A DNA stretch of 39,557 bases from a virus, in the IMG/VR virus record IMGVR_UViG_3300009181_000013, positions 1-39,557 of that record; one strand, 5' to 3'. Within the stretch, counting starts at the first letter, position 1. Every line of letters begins with the position of its first letter. Both the position numbers and the translations under genes were made by a program. Below are positions 6,915 to 12,597 of this stretch, piece by piece. The notes under the pieces are model-generated. The model worked only from the letters and a program-made list of their open reading frames with translations. It did not search any database and was not told the DNA's origin.

Positions 6915-7486
6915 GTTTGGCGGTAGCGTTGCTCCATTTCTACTTCCTCAACCAAGCCTCCAGTCATATCAGCAATCAGTCCGGCTTGGCATCTGGCCTG
7001 CCAGCTTGCAGGCATTAAATGGAATTGGCTAAGATTGATGGCAGTTGTTAATTGGCCGTAAGCACTATGCTCATCGTTGGGCATATTGTTAAGCAGCCAG
7101 TTCTTCCAGCCCTCCGGGGCTGCTGGTGGTGGTGGCCTTAGCCCAGTGGCATACTGCGCCCCCTGAGCTTTAAGGCTTATCACCTTCTCGGCATTACCGA
7201 GCCAATTTACTATCGTGCGGCGGGTAGGCTGACGCTTGTTCTGCTTACACCAAAACTGACACTTAACAATTTCCCTTTTGATATCTACCCCGCGCAGAGC
7301 TTCTTCTTGATGGAGACTTTGCAGCCATTCTTCATCCGTCATGTCCGCCTGCGACTGCCGCTTAGGTTTAACGAGCTTGGCCTCCTCCTCTTCGATGATA
7401 GATTTAACATCTGACATCTTGAGTTGGATACCATCCCGCTTGGCGTGTCCAAGTCTAGTAATGATTGCCTCGCTGAGTTTGCTCAT
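6911..7486 (-). CDS. Putative phage replication/regulatory protein (191 aa)
   Basis: The N-terminal third is charged and helical (MSKLSEAIITRLGHAKRDGI, then EEEEAKLVKPKR). The middle contains a segment, about residues 55-95, of the form GVDIKREIVKCQFWCKQN then TRRTIVNWLGNAEK, resembling the C-terminal element of phage replication-initiator proteins, in which an E-x-x-k-x-x-x-W and T-R-R-x-x-x-N-W-L pair is common. The remainder is Pro-rich, then helical. It is upstream of the nuclease genes and downstream of the SSB, so a role in replication initiation or helicase loading is plausible but unproven. Confidence 0.6.
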   Translation of the reverse strand: MSKLSEAIITRLGHAKRDGIQLKMSDVKSIIEEEEAKLVKPKRQSQADMTDEEWLQSLHQEEALRGVDIKREIVKCQFWCKQNKRQPTRRTIVNWLGNAEKVISLKAQGAQYATGLRPPPPAAPEGWKNWLLNNMPNDEHSAYGQLTTAINLSQFHLMPASWQARCQAGLIADMTGGLVEEVEMEQRYRQT

Positions 7487-7487
7487 T

Positions 7488-7640
7488 TTATTTTTCCGAT
7501 ATATCTTTAAGGATTTTTAGTGCCTCCAAACCGAGTTTCAAGCGGTTCAAAGAGTTAAACAGGTCTTGCGGTGTGCTTGCGTGCAGGCAATCGCCCAGCA
7601 ACGAGTTGATAAGTTGGTCGCTTTCTTTAAGGTATTTCAT
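7488..7640 (-). CDS. Small unknown protein (50 aa)
   Basis: Fifty codons beginning MKYLKESDQLINSLLGDCL and ending LKDISEK, an amphipathic helical protein. The ATG at 7640 overlaps the stop of the tiny upstream membrane ORF (ATGA), and its stop lies just ahead of the next gene at 7486. It looks like a real operon member; function unknown. Confidence 0.55.
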   Translation of the reverse strand: MKYLKESDQLINSLLGDCLHASTPQDLFNSLNRLKLGLEALKILKDISEK

Positions 7641-7714
7641 TCGTCGAGTTCTGAGTTAGTGGCGCATAGCAAAACAAACAGGGCTATGCAGGTTATTAAG
7701 ATTAAAGCAGTCAT
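7637..7714 (-). CDS. Micro membrane peptide (25 aa)
   Basis: A 25-residue ORF, MTALILITCIALFVLLCATN plus SELDE: one hydrophobic helix with a short acidic tail. It sits directly after the SSB-like gene and overlaps the following 50-residue gene by ATGA. It is short enough to be chance, but the coupling and membrane character argue for translation. Confidence 0.4.
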   Translation of the reverse strand: MTALILITCIALFVLLCATNSELDE

Positions 7715-7717
7715 TGG

Positions 7718-8239
7718 TTAGAACGGCACTTGGTCGTCGCTGTCGTTGGCAATAGCCTCACGAGGGATGGCTACGATATTAGACAGGTCGTTGTGCAGGG
7801 CGTGGAAAGCGTGGGTGTCGGCCTTAATCTTGGCTTTAGCAACCAAATCTAGGGTCTTTCCCCCATTATTCATCCATAGCTCCACAGCCATTTTATAGCA
7901 CATTCCCCAGATTGGGCCATCTGCGCTACCTCCAGAGCTACTTTGGGGCTGGATTGGGGCGGAATAGGTCTTTGCAGGGCTATTACCACCCCCCCGGCTT
8001 GCACCAAAGGGCTTACCTTCAAACTCAGGCTTACCGAGCTTGAGCTTAGGAATACCCTTAAAGTTGCCAGTTACTTCGTAGGAAGCCTGAACGCCAACCT
8101 TATACCAAGGAGCATCGCTCTTGGCTAAGACCTCGCCATATTGCTCGTCCTCGAAAGTGACGTAGAATTTATGAAATGAGCCATGCTGGGATTCGACGAG
8201 GCCAAGCGGGGCTAGTTTAATGATAGTTGATACAGGCAT
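7718..8239 (-). CDS. ssb: Single-stranded DNA-binding-like protein
   Basis: A 173-residue protein with a beta-rich N-terminal half (FHKFYVTFEDEQYGEVL, VGVQASYEVTGNFKG) suggesting an OB fold, a Gly/Ser/Gln-rich linker, a helical region and an acidic tip ending DSDDQVPF. That tip matches the conserved DDDIPF-type C-terminal tail by which SSB proteins recruit partner proteins. Unlike typical bacterial SSB, a folded helical stretch lies between linker and tail. Neighbouring exonuclease and resolvase genes support a role in replication and recombination. The family is inferred from tail and layout rather than strong motif identity. Confidence 0.68.
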   Translation of the reverse strand: MPVSTIIKLAPLGLVESQHGSFHKFYVTFEDEQYGEVLAKSDAPWYKVGVQASYEVTGNFKGIPKLKLGKPEFEGKPFGASRGGGNSPAKTYSAPIQPQSSSGGSADGPIWGMCYKMAVELWMNNGGKTLDLVAKAKIKADTHAFHALHNDLSNIVAIPREAIANDSDDQVPF

Positions 8240-8246
8240 ATTATTA

Positions 8247-8459
8247 TTAGTTTGATGGGTTGAAACGAGATTGGATGAGCCATTGAGCGACCATATCGAG
8301 CATGTGGCCAGTGCGGGCTAGTTTGTTCTTTTGCTGCATCATTTCCGTAAAACGGTCAAATGTCGCGGCAGTTTGTGGACTGATAGACGCGCTGTAAGGA
8401 ATCCGTTGCTTTAGCTCTGGAACTCTTGGGCGGCCTCTTTTTAATTTTGGTTTGTTCAT
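8247..8459 (-). CDS. Ribbon-helix-helix-like DNA-binding protein (70 aa)
   Basis: Start at the ATG at 8459 (MNKPKLKRGRPRVPELK) is preferred over an upstream in-frame ATG at 8501 because the domain begins here. After the basic GRPR arm comes a strand-like RIPYSASI, then S-P-Q-T-A-A-T-F-D-R-F as the first helix and a second helix ending MLDMVAQWLIQ, the layout of a MetJ/Arc-type dimeric repressor. It lies between the SSB-like gene and the exonuclease block and could regulate the early operon. Overlaps a second frame (8541-8356). Confidence 0.6.
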   Translation of the reverse strand: MNKPKLKRGRPRVPELKQRIPYSASISPQTAATFDRFTEMMQQKNKLARTGHMLDMVAQWLIQSRFNPSN

Positions 8460-8541
8460 TGGGTTTAAAGATGCGGTCATAATTTTCTGTGTATTTATCA
8501 TGGTTGTATCCGAGTCGTGGCCTCATGCCTTTTCCGTTCAT
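8356..8541 (-). CDS. Overlapping small basic ORF (61 aa)
   Basis: Starts MNGKGMRPRLGYNHDKYTEN and continues YDRIFKPNEQTK; the ATG at 8541 overlaps the stop of the upstream 42-residue gene (ATGA). The first 28 codons lie upstream of the ribbon-helix-helix start and look like genuine protein (basic arm plus an aromatic NYDRIF element). The second half overlaps the RHH gene in another frame and is basic and Ser-rich. It may be a real gene overlapping its neighbour. Confidence 0.42.
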   Translation of the reverse strand: MNGKGMRPRLGYNHDKYTENYDRIFKPNEQTKIKKRPPKSSRAKATDSLQRVYQSTNCRDI

Positions 8542-8666
8542 TGTGACTTAATAGTTTGGTTTTCTTTTTCTAGTTTTTCAATCAAATCATACAATGGTTT
8601 CGGAATGTATGGATATTTTTTAATGGTATCAATAATGGCGCGGAGCCGTTCGATTTCTTCTTTCAT
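8538..8666 (-). CDS. Small coiled-coil protein (42 aa)
   Basis: Forty-two codons beginning MKEEIERLRAIIDTIKKYPY and ending KENQTIKSQ; two charged amphipathic helices joined by a Pro-rich turn (PYIPKPL). The ATG overlaps the exonuclease stop (ATGA). Probably a small dimerising operon protein; function unknown. Confidence 0.5.
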   Translation of the reverse strand: MKEEIERLRAIIDTIKKYPYIPKPLYDLIEKLEKENQTIKSQ

Positions 8667-9445
8667 AATTGTGGGGCTTTATAACCTTTGATGTAATCCC
8701 AGAGTTCTGAAGCGTGCTTAAACGCTCCCCAAGCTGCTCTCAAGTCCTCATCGTTATACCAGACGGCCTCGACCCGCCCCACCTCAGTCGTGGAGATGTA
8801 GAGGTTACAGCCAATAGCTAGGCTTTCAAATCCTTGGAAGTGCGCTTGGTGATAAGCGGCAATCTGAAGCAAGTGAGAATCATAATTAGTAACTTTCTCC
8901 CCAACCTTAGTGCGCTTAGATTTGAAATCCATAATCCCATATCCTTTCGGACAACGGAAGGCGGCATCGGTTGTGCCTGCGTAACCATAAGCTTTGTTTA
9001 CTAAGCGGAGTTCGTGAGCCTCAAATGTTACTTTGTTATCTTTTACCCATTTATCGACCGCTTCAACGTATGGGAAATACATTGGGTCGTAAACCGCCCC
9101 GGTGAAGTAAAGCTCCAACGCTTCGTGAATAGCAGTGCCAAGGTCAGCGGCATCTGACACTTGCTCAAATGCAGCATCAATGACGCGCTTAGAATAGGTT
9201 TCGTCAGGCTCTCCCTCACGCTGAGGATTTAGCGAAGCGGTTTTAATTACCTCGCGCTGCTTCCAGTCGTTCAACTGGTAGTTGTCTATAATGCCAATCT
9301 TGCTAGTAACGCTGGGGTATAGACCGTGTTTGAGGGCATCCTTGACCGTAGTGGGGCGCGTGGGTGACTTGGCCGTTGCGCTCGTTGTGGGCTGGGTATG
9401 GACAGCTTTACCGTCACCATCATACCAATGTAATGATTTGCTCAT
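8663..9445 (-). CDS. RecB/Cas4-like PD-(D/E)XK exonuclease
   Basis: A 260-residue protein with the complete RecB-nuclease motif series: GTAIHEALE (H107), YAGTTDAAF (D160), IMDFKSK (D173-x-K175) and QIAAY (Q194). These residues bind metal and cut DNA in AddB, Cas4 and phage exonucleases. No Cys cluster for an iron-sulphur centre is evident, so it is closer to phage exonucleases than to Cas4. A strong Shine-Dalgarno (AAGGAGG) precedes the ATG, which also overlaps the upstream stop. Near an SSB-like gene it probably provides 5' end resection for recombination; no RecT/Erf annealase is recognised nearby. Confidence 0.85.
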   Translation of the reverse strand: MSKSLHWYDGDGKAVHTQPTTSATAKSPTRPTTVKDALKHGLYPSVTSKIGIIDNYQLNDWKQREVIKTASLNPQREGEPDETYSKRVIDAAFEQVSDAADLGTAIHEALELYFTGAVYDPMYFPYVEAVDKWVKDNKVTFEAHELRLVNKAYGYAGTTDAAFRCPKGYGIMDFKSKRTKVGEKVTNYDSHLLQIAAYHQAHFQGFESLAIGCNLYISTTEVGRVEAVWYNDEDLRAAWGAFKHASELWDYIKGYKAPQL

Positions 9446-9810
9446 TTGCTATCCTCCTTATTTCGTGCCGTAATCATTGAGTCTGCTATTGCATAAGATA
9501 CGTCCCCGACCCAATCGACCGCATTGCTAGGACTGCTCTCAGCCATAATTCCATTCATCGCTTGCCCAGCAAAATGGTCGCGCAGGGTCATGTTTGGCAC
9601 GCCATTCAAAGTTGTTATTCCGATACTTTCCAATTCTTTGATTAACGCCAGATTGTCTTTCGCCAATTCAATCCGTGCTGCCACAGCCGCATCACGCTGA
9701 GTGCACATCTCGGCCAGTTCGCGCTCTGCTTTTTCGGCGCGTTCAATAAGTTCCCAAATTTTATCTCCAGCAACTTTACGGAACACAGTAAAATCATGGG
9801 CAGTGCTCAT
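9442..9810 (-). CDS. Coiled-coil phage protein (122 aa)
   Basis: Residues about 15-65 form a charged coiled coil (ELIERAEKAERELAEMCTQR). The C-terminal half contains the element TLRDHFAGQAMNGI followed by D-V-S-Y-A-I-A-D-S-M, a pattern common in small phage proteins of unknown function (LRDYFA...YAIADAM type). A clear Shine-Dalgarno (AAGGAG) lies eight bases before the ATG. It is the first strongly signalled gene after a structured 118-base gap, immediately upstream of the exonuclease. Function unknown. Confidence 0.7.
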   Translation of the reverse strand: MSTAHDFTVFRKVAGDKIWELIERAEKAERELAEMCTQRDAAVAARIELAKDNLALIKELESIGITTLNGVPNMTLRDHFAGQAMNGIMAESSPSNAVDWVGDVSYAIADSMITARNKEDSK

Positions 9811-9846
9811 TTGATGTTCTCCTTGTTTGTTTGAATAAAAATAAAT

Positions 9847-9917
9847 GCGTTACGGAAGTCCCAACGTCGCCTTCTAGGTGGTGTCCTTTGCCCAATGAGC
9901 GAACCACACCGTAACGC
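9847..9917. repeat. Inverted repeat in intergenic gap
   Basis: GCGTTACGG (9847-9855) and CCGTAACGC (9909-9917) are a perfect 9-base inverted repeat 53 bases apart. It fills most of the only sizeable gap within the upper early operon, between the gene ending at 9929 and the one starting at 9810. It could be a stem closing a structured leader RNA for the exonuclease genes, or paired protein-binding half-sites. Confidence 0.6.
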
Positions 9918-9928
9918 AAAAGTTGTTG

Positions 9929-10240
9929 TTAGATTTCGTGAGGAACGCGACCAGCTTTCTGTTTGCCTTGGTCAATGCGGTCTAACTCGTCAATCTCGCC
10001 CGGTGTCAAAATGTCTGCGATTGTGTCACCTTCCTCCAGCACTTCACTTAACTGGGCTTGCTGAAATTCATCTTCGACATCGCGCCACAATTTTAGCGTT
10101 CGCCGAACGGAACCAATTAACAGTTCTTCGCTGACTGTGCTTTTGCGCGTAATGAAATACTCAAAATCGTTAGCTAAAACTTTCATCAGCCCATTAACAG
10201 AACCGTAAAAGTGTGGGTAATTTATTTCTTTATTTTTCAT
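9929..10240 (-). CDS. Unknown acidic early protein (103 aa)
   Basis: A helical protein beginning MKNKEINYPHFYGSVNGLM, with SVRRTLKLWRDVEDEFQQAQ in the middle and an acidic second half (LEEGDTIADILTPGEIDELD). No family recognised. No Shine-Dalgarno before the ATG at 10240. It is an early member of the minus-strand transcript. Confidence 0.6.
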   Translation of the reverse strand: MKNKEINYPHFYGSVNGLMKVLANDFEYFITRKSTVSEELLIGSVRRTLKLWRDVEDEFQQAQLSEVLEEGDTIADILTPGEIDELDRIDQGKQKAGRVPHEI

Positions 10241-10252
10241 AGTGGAATCAGA

Positions 10253-10435
10253 TTAAAAGTAGTTTCTTAAAATTGCAAGCAAATGTTTGAGTTTATTTTT
10301 ATCGGCTTCTTTCTCCATATCTCGGAGGTCAAACCAACGTGCGGTGCGAAAACAAAAGGCTTCTGCTGAATCATCGCCAGAAAAAGCCTGCTCTATCAAT
10401 TTCATTTTTTCTTTTTGAATTTCTGTAAGGGTCAT
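10253..10435 (-). CDS. Small helical protein, first gene of early operon (60 aa)
   Basis: The ATG at 10435 (MTLTEIQKEKMKLIEQAF) is preferred: an AGAGAGA stretch lies just upstream as a weak Shine-Dalgarno, while the in-frame ATG at 10492 would add a less protein-like 19-residue extension. The product is charged and helical, with FRTARWFDLRDMEKEADKNK toward the C-terminus. Function unknown. Confidence 0.55.
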   Translation of the reverse strand: MTLTEIQKEKMKLIEQAFSGDDSAEAFCFRTARWFDLRDMEKEADKNKLKHLLAILRNYF

Positions 10436-10530
10436 GGGAGAATCTCTCTGAAATGATTTGTTTTGTAGGTTTTGCAAGCATATCTTTATCAACTTGACGA
10501 TATTTTTTTATTGGCTTAACTCGTTTAACA
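10436..10530. promoter_or_regulatory. Divergent promoter region (predicted)
   Basis: This AT-rich gap separates the minus-strand early operon from the plus-strand pair starting at 10531, so promoters for both should lie here. On the plus strand TTGACG (10494-10499) is a good -35 but the 17-base-spaced hexamer TAACTC is a poor -10; if used, the transcript would be nearly leaderless. No convincing minus-strand promoter was seen. Confidence 0.35.
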
Positions 10531-10803
10531 ATGAGTGAACAAAATGAACCCCAAAAAATCGAGTTGGACATGCCAAAATCCCACTACTGCCCAAAGTGTT
10601 TGGCTGAAAGTGACGGGTTTACCCAAGTCTTGCACGTCAACACCTCCGTCGGGTCTGAACTGCGGTGCTTTCCCTGTTATAAAGACTACGTTAAGTCCGA
10701 CCTGCACCTCGCCGCAATTCAGCAGCACATTCCGATTCTCGTCAAAAAACTAAATGAGCCTAAAAACCAAAATCCAGACCCTGCCCCAGCTCAAAAAGAT
10801 TAA
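10531..10803 (+). CDS. Small zinc-ribbon-like protein (90 aa)
   Basis: Contains C-P-K-C (about residues 20-23) and, 23 residues later, C-F-P-C (46-49), with beta-type sequence between, the arrangement of a zinc ribbon. The C-terminus is Pro/Asn/Gln-rich and disordered. The last 50 bases overlap the next gene in another frame. Zinc ribbons of this size often bind nucleic acid or protein partners; nothing more specific can be said. Confidence 0.6.
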   Translation: MSEQNEPQKIELDMPKSHYCPKCLAESDGFTQVLHVNTSVGSELRCFPCYKDYVKSDLHLAAIQQHIPILVKKLNEPKNQNPDPAPAQKD

Positions 10804-11143
10804 GGCGGCTGTTCCGTTAATTGTTAAGGTCGATGCAACGGAGAATAGCGAAGAACATTCTACAATCATTCGGAAAGCTCGCCGGGACAATCTGAAACGG
10901 CTCCAGAGCATCCAGAACGCCCTTATTACTCGTTTAGAGAATGAAATGGATGGTATTAAGCCCCGCGAGTTGCTTTATAACCTAGACATCGCAAATAAAG
11001 TTTCGTCTGCAATGCTCGACCGAGATGTTCCCACGCCCCAGTCACAGGTAGGTGCTCAGGTAATTGTCAATGGCCTTAGCCGGGACGAAGCTCTCGCTCT
11101 ATTGCAAGGTCACCGCGACCCTAAAAAGCATATTGGTGGGTAA
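10754..11143 (+). CDS. Unknown helical protein (129 aa); small-terminase candidate by position only
   Basis: Begins MSLKTKIQTLPQLKKIKAAV, has a basic segment (IRKARRDNLKRLQ), a long helical hairpin (ALITRLENEMDGIKPRELLY ...) and a tail ending GHRDPKKHIGG. It has no clear helix-turn-helix. It is transcribed toward the terminase region but separated from it by tRNAs and a minus-strand block, so a small terminase subunit is only one possibility; a DNA-binding accessory protein is another. Confidence 0.55.
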   Translation: MSLKTKIQTLPQLKKIKAAVPLIVKVDATENSEEHSTIIRKARRDNLKRLQSIQNALITRLENEMDGIKPRELLYNLDIANKVSSAMLDRDVPTPQSQVGAQVIVNGLSRDEALALLQGHRDPKKHIGG

Positions 11144-11150
11144 TTCCCAC
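11136..11150. terminator. Short hairpin between convergent gene and tRNAs
   Basis: GTGGG (11136-11140), loop TAATT, CCCAC (11146-11150). It overlaps the stop of the plus-strand gene and abuts the 3' end of tRNA-Gln on the other strand. There is no T-tract, so it is at most a weak terminator or processing signal. Confidence 0.3.
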
Positions 11151-11156
11151 TAGTAG

Positions 11157-11230
11157 TGGCTGCCCGACTAGGATTTGAACCTAGACTAGATGAGTCAAAG
11201 TCATCTGTGCTACCATTACACCATCAGGCA
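11157..11230 (-). tRNA. tRNA-Gln (anticodon UUG)
   Basis: On the minus strand the acceptor TGCCTGA pairs with TCGGGCA, followed by G and an encoded CCA. The D arm, the anticodon stem GATGA/TCATC enclosing loop CTTTGAC (anticodon TTG) and the T arm with GGTTCAAATC are all present; 74 bases with CCA. It decodes CAA, a very frequent codon in the Q-rich virion genes of this phage. Confidence 0.95.
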
Positions 11231-11234
11231 AAAG

Positions 11235-11309
11235 TGGAGCCTTTGACAGGGGTTGAACCTGTGACCGCCTGTTTACAAAACAGATGCTCTACCACTGAGC
11301 TACAAAGGC
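11235..11309 (-). tRNA. tRNA-Thr (anticodon UGU)
   Basis: On the minus strand GCCTTTG pairs with CAAAGGC, then T and encoded CCA. The anticodon loop TTTGTAA gives anticodon TGT; the T arm has GGTTCAACC. It is 75 bases with CCA and lies four bases upstream of tRNA-Gln in the same transcript. It reads ACA, abundant in the Thr-rich fibre proteins. Confidence 0.95.
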
Positions 11310-11397
11310 AAAAAAAACCCTCGCCGGACGCCGTTATCCGATTGTGATTTCTGCCGATTAAATTGCGCCATAGGTGCTTAAATGAAATTCACGAGGG
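11310..11397 (-). terminator. Possible terminator upstream of the tRNAs
   Basis: On the minus strand CCCTCG (11397-11392) can pair with CGAGGG (11323-11318), directly followed by eight T (11317-11310). The apical region is long, about 68 bases, and also contains shorter stems, so the structure is less certain than the terminator at 3102. If real it would end an RNA transcribed from the non-coding block just before the tRNA genes. Confidence 0.4.
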
Positions 11398-11875
11398 CGT
11401 CATAACGTCTAACGTCATACGTTATAGCTCAAGGTAATTCGTATAGTCGCTAACGCGAATCAGTATAAACTTGGTTTTTAAGACTCTAAGGCAACGGTGT
11501 CAGCGCGTGCCTACAACTCACCTCCTATAAGGTAAGTTTGGTTTTCAGCTCTAAGTCACTCGGTAGCTGCGTTGGCCTTTCGTGCAATATGGGACGGCAT
11601 TAACTCAATTCACCCGTTGCACGGCACTCACTCCCTCGCGGGACGTTATATATTAAGACGCTTGGTAGTATCGCACGGCGTCACCGTTAAAACTCCTCAT
11701 GTCCTGCCTTGCTCAGGTCAGTCGGTGCGGTATATACTTTAAATCGGAAAAAGCAGAAAGCCGGTGAGCTACCAACTCAACCGGCCTTCTAGAAAGGGTT
11801 TAATCCCCCCCAAATTGGACTGTCGCTGTGGTAGCCAGCGAGGTAAGAAAAAGCCCAAGGTAAGTGCCTTGCAAG
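11398..11875. other. Non-coding block rich in dyads; origin or structured RNA candidate
   Basis: No convincing gene is present; only ORFs of about 9-15 codons occur on the minus strand. It has several inverted repeats (ATAACGT/ACGTTAT at 11402-11425; CGTGCAA/TTGCACG at about 11581-11623; AGGCA/TGCCT at about 11490-11513), and a degenerate direct repeat TTGGTTTT...CTCTAAG at about 11472-11491 and 11537-11555. One TAACGTC pair is a perfect tandem. This density of short repeats is unlike the coding DNA around it and is consistent with a replication origin, packaging site or structured RNA. Confidence 0.6.
11402..11425. repeat. Tandem and inverted TAACGTC motif
   Basis: TAACGTC occurs twice back to back (11403-11409, 11410-11416), followed by ACGTTAT (11419-11425), which makes a 7-base inverted repeat with ATAACGT (11402-11408). 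A further inverted copy, GACGTTA, lies at 11642-11648. The arrangement resembles an operator or origin iteron. Confidence 0.6.
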
Positions 11876-12400
11876 CTATTTCTTACGTTTTTCGTCTATT
11901 TTTTTGCCTACCCAATGCAGGCAGTAAACAAAATAGGAAACAATCACGGTCAACGTGAATAGTGAGGCGGCTATAAGGGTATATGCGGTTTTCATTTGGG
12001 GGTAAAATGGGAGTCAAGGTAAGTGGGATAAAACTTTCGCGGCGTAGCGGTCTAAATTTCGTTTCTTTTGTCCCGTAGCACGCAGAGCACCCGGCCCCCC
12101 ATTATGAATTTTGGCCAGCGAAGCGCAATCGCCCGCCTTCCAAGCTGCCTGAGCGTAACGTTGGAGGTAAGCGGTTACTACCCGCCGGGAGTAGGCAAGG
12201 TCGGCGCAATCCTCATATCGCCCCTGAACGCGGCTATCCTGCCAATAGGTGCGGTGAATTTGCAGCGGGCCCAATGCGGCCCCATTGTCTCCGCGTATCG
12301 GCCCCACGGCCCCCCCCGATTCTACGATATGTAAAGCCCCCCAAAAAGCCTCTTGCGGTGCGCTATAAGCGGTCAGGGTTAAGGTAATGGTCAAGGTAAG
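11430..12400 (+). repeat. Dispersed oriented octamer RAGGTAAK (8 copies)
   Basis: AAGGTAAG, GAGGTAAG or AAGGTAAT occurs at 11431, 11529, 11840, 11857, 12016, 12164, 12381 and 12393, all on the plus strand. Three copies share the longer CAAGGTAAGTG (11856, 12015, 12392). The cluster spans the non-coding block and the lysozyme gene on the opposite strand, where one copy encodes part of its Thr/Leu-rich signal sequence and another its last codons. A single AAGGTAAG was also seen at about 2748. Confidence 0.5.
11876..11995 (-). CDS. Small single-TM protein, holin candidate (39 aa)
   Basis: Thirty-nine codons starting MKTAYTLIAASLFTLTVIVS, one transmembrane helix of about 22 residues and a basic tail (GKKIDEKRKK). 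It lies 18 bases after the stop of the lysozyme-like gene on the same strand, without a Shine-Dalgarno. A small holin or lysis-accessory peptide is the likeliest role, by position. Confidence 0.5.
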   Translation of the reverse strand: MKTAYTLIAASLFTLTVIVSYFVYCLHWVGKKIDEKRKK

Positions 12401-12415
12401 TGTGCGTAGGTTCAT
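12014..12415 (-). CDS. Secreted lysozyme-like endolysin (133 aa)
   Basis: The N-terminus (MNLRTLTLTITLTLTAYSA) is a Thr/Leu-rich signal sequence with a likely cleavage near residue 18. The mature part has the lysozyme/transglycosylase-like core: F-W-G-A-L-H-I-V-E-S-G-G with candidate catalytic E32, then GDNGAALGPLQIH (42-54) forming the substrate loop, and a later IHNGGPGALR segment. This is the pattern of compact SLT/GH23-type muramidases that cut glycan strands of peptidoglycan. Export by signal peptide would allow murein access without a large holin. The start overlaps the preceding stop (ATGA). It lies on the minus strand, away from the late holin/spanin candidates. Confidence 0.8.
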   Translation of the reverse strand: MNLRTLTLTITLTLTAYSAPQEAFWGALHIVESGGAVGPIRGDNGAALGPLQIHRTYWQDSRVQGRYEDCADLAYSRRVVTAYLQRYAQAAWKAGDCASLAKIHNGGPGALRATGQKKRNLDRYAAKVLSHLP

Positions 12416-12597
12416 GCGGTTTTCTTTTCGTTTAATTGTTTAATAGTTAAGTCAATCCACGTTTTTTCTTTTTCAGTAATGCCATCAAGTAAAACTTCGT
12501 TTTTGCCTAAAACATAACCCCGCAAGGTTTCCCTTGACCATTGGGTGGCAAAAAATTGCGCTGTTTGTTTGTCAGGAAAGGTCAAGGTGGCGTTCAT
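12412..12597 (-). CDS. Small conserved-looking phage protein (61 aa)
   Basis: Begins MNATLTFPDKQTAQFFATQW and continues SRETLRGYVL; the second half is charged (ITEKEKTWIDLTIKQLNEKK). The FA-x-x-W-S-R-x-T-L-x-G element is one I associate with small unannotated phage proteins. ATGA overlaps with both neighbours make it a clear operon member. Function unknown. Confidence 0.65.
   Translation of the reverse strand: MNATLTFPDKQTAQFFATQWSRETLRGYVLGKNEVLLDGITEKEKTWIDLTIKQLNEKKTA

Noticed and set aside
11640-11720. Tiny minus-strand ORFs (for example a 15-codon frame ending just after 11650)
   Set aside because: Too short and without consistent start signals or neighbours; described instead as part of the non-coding block.
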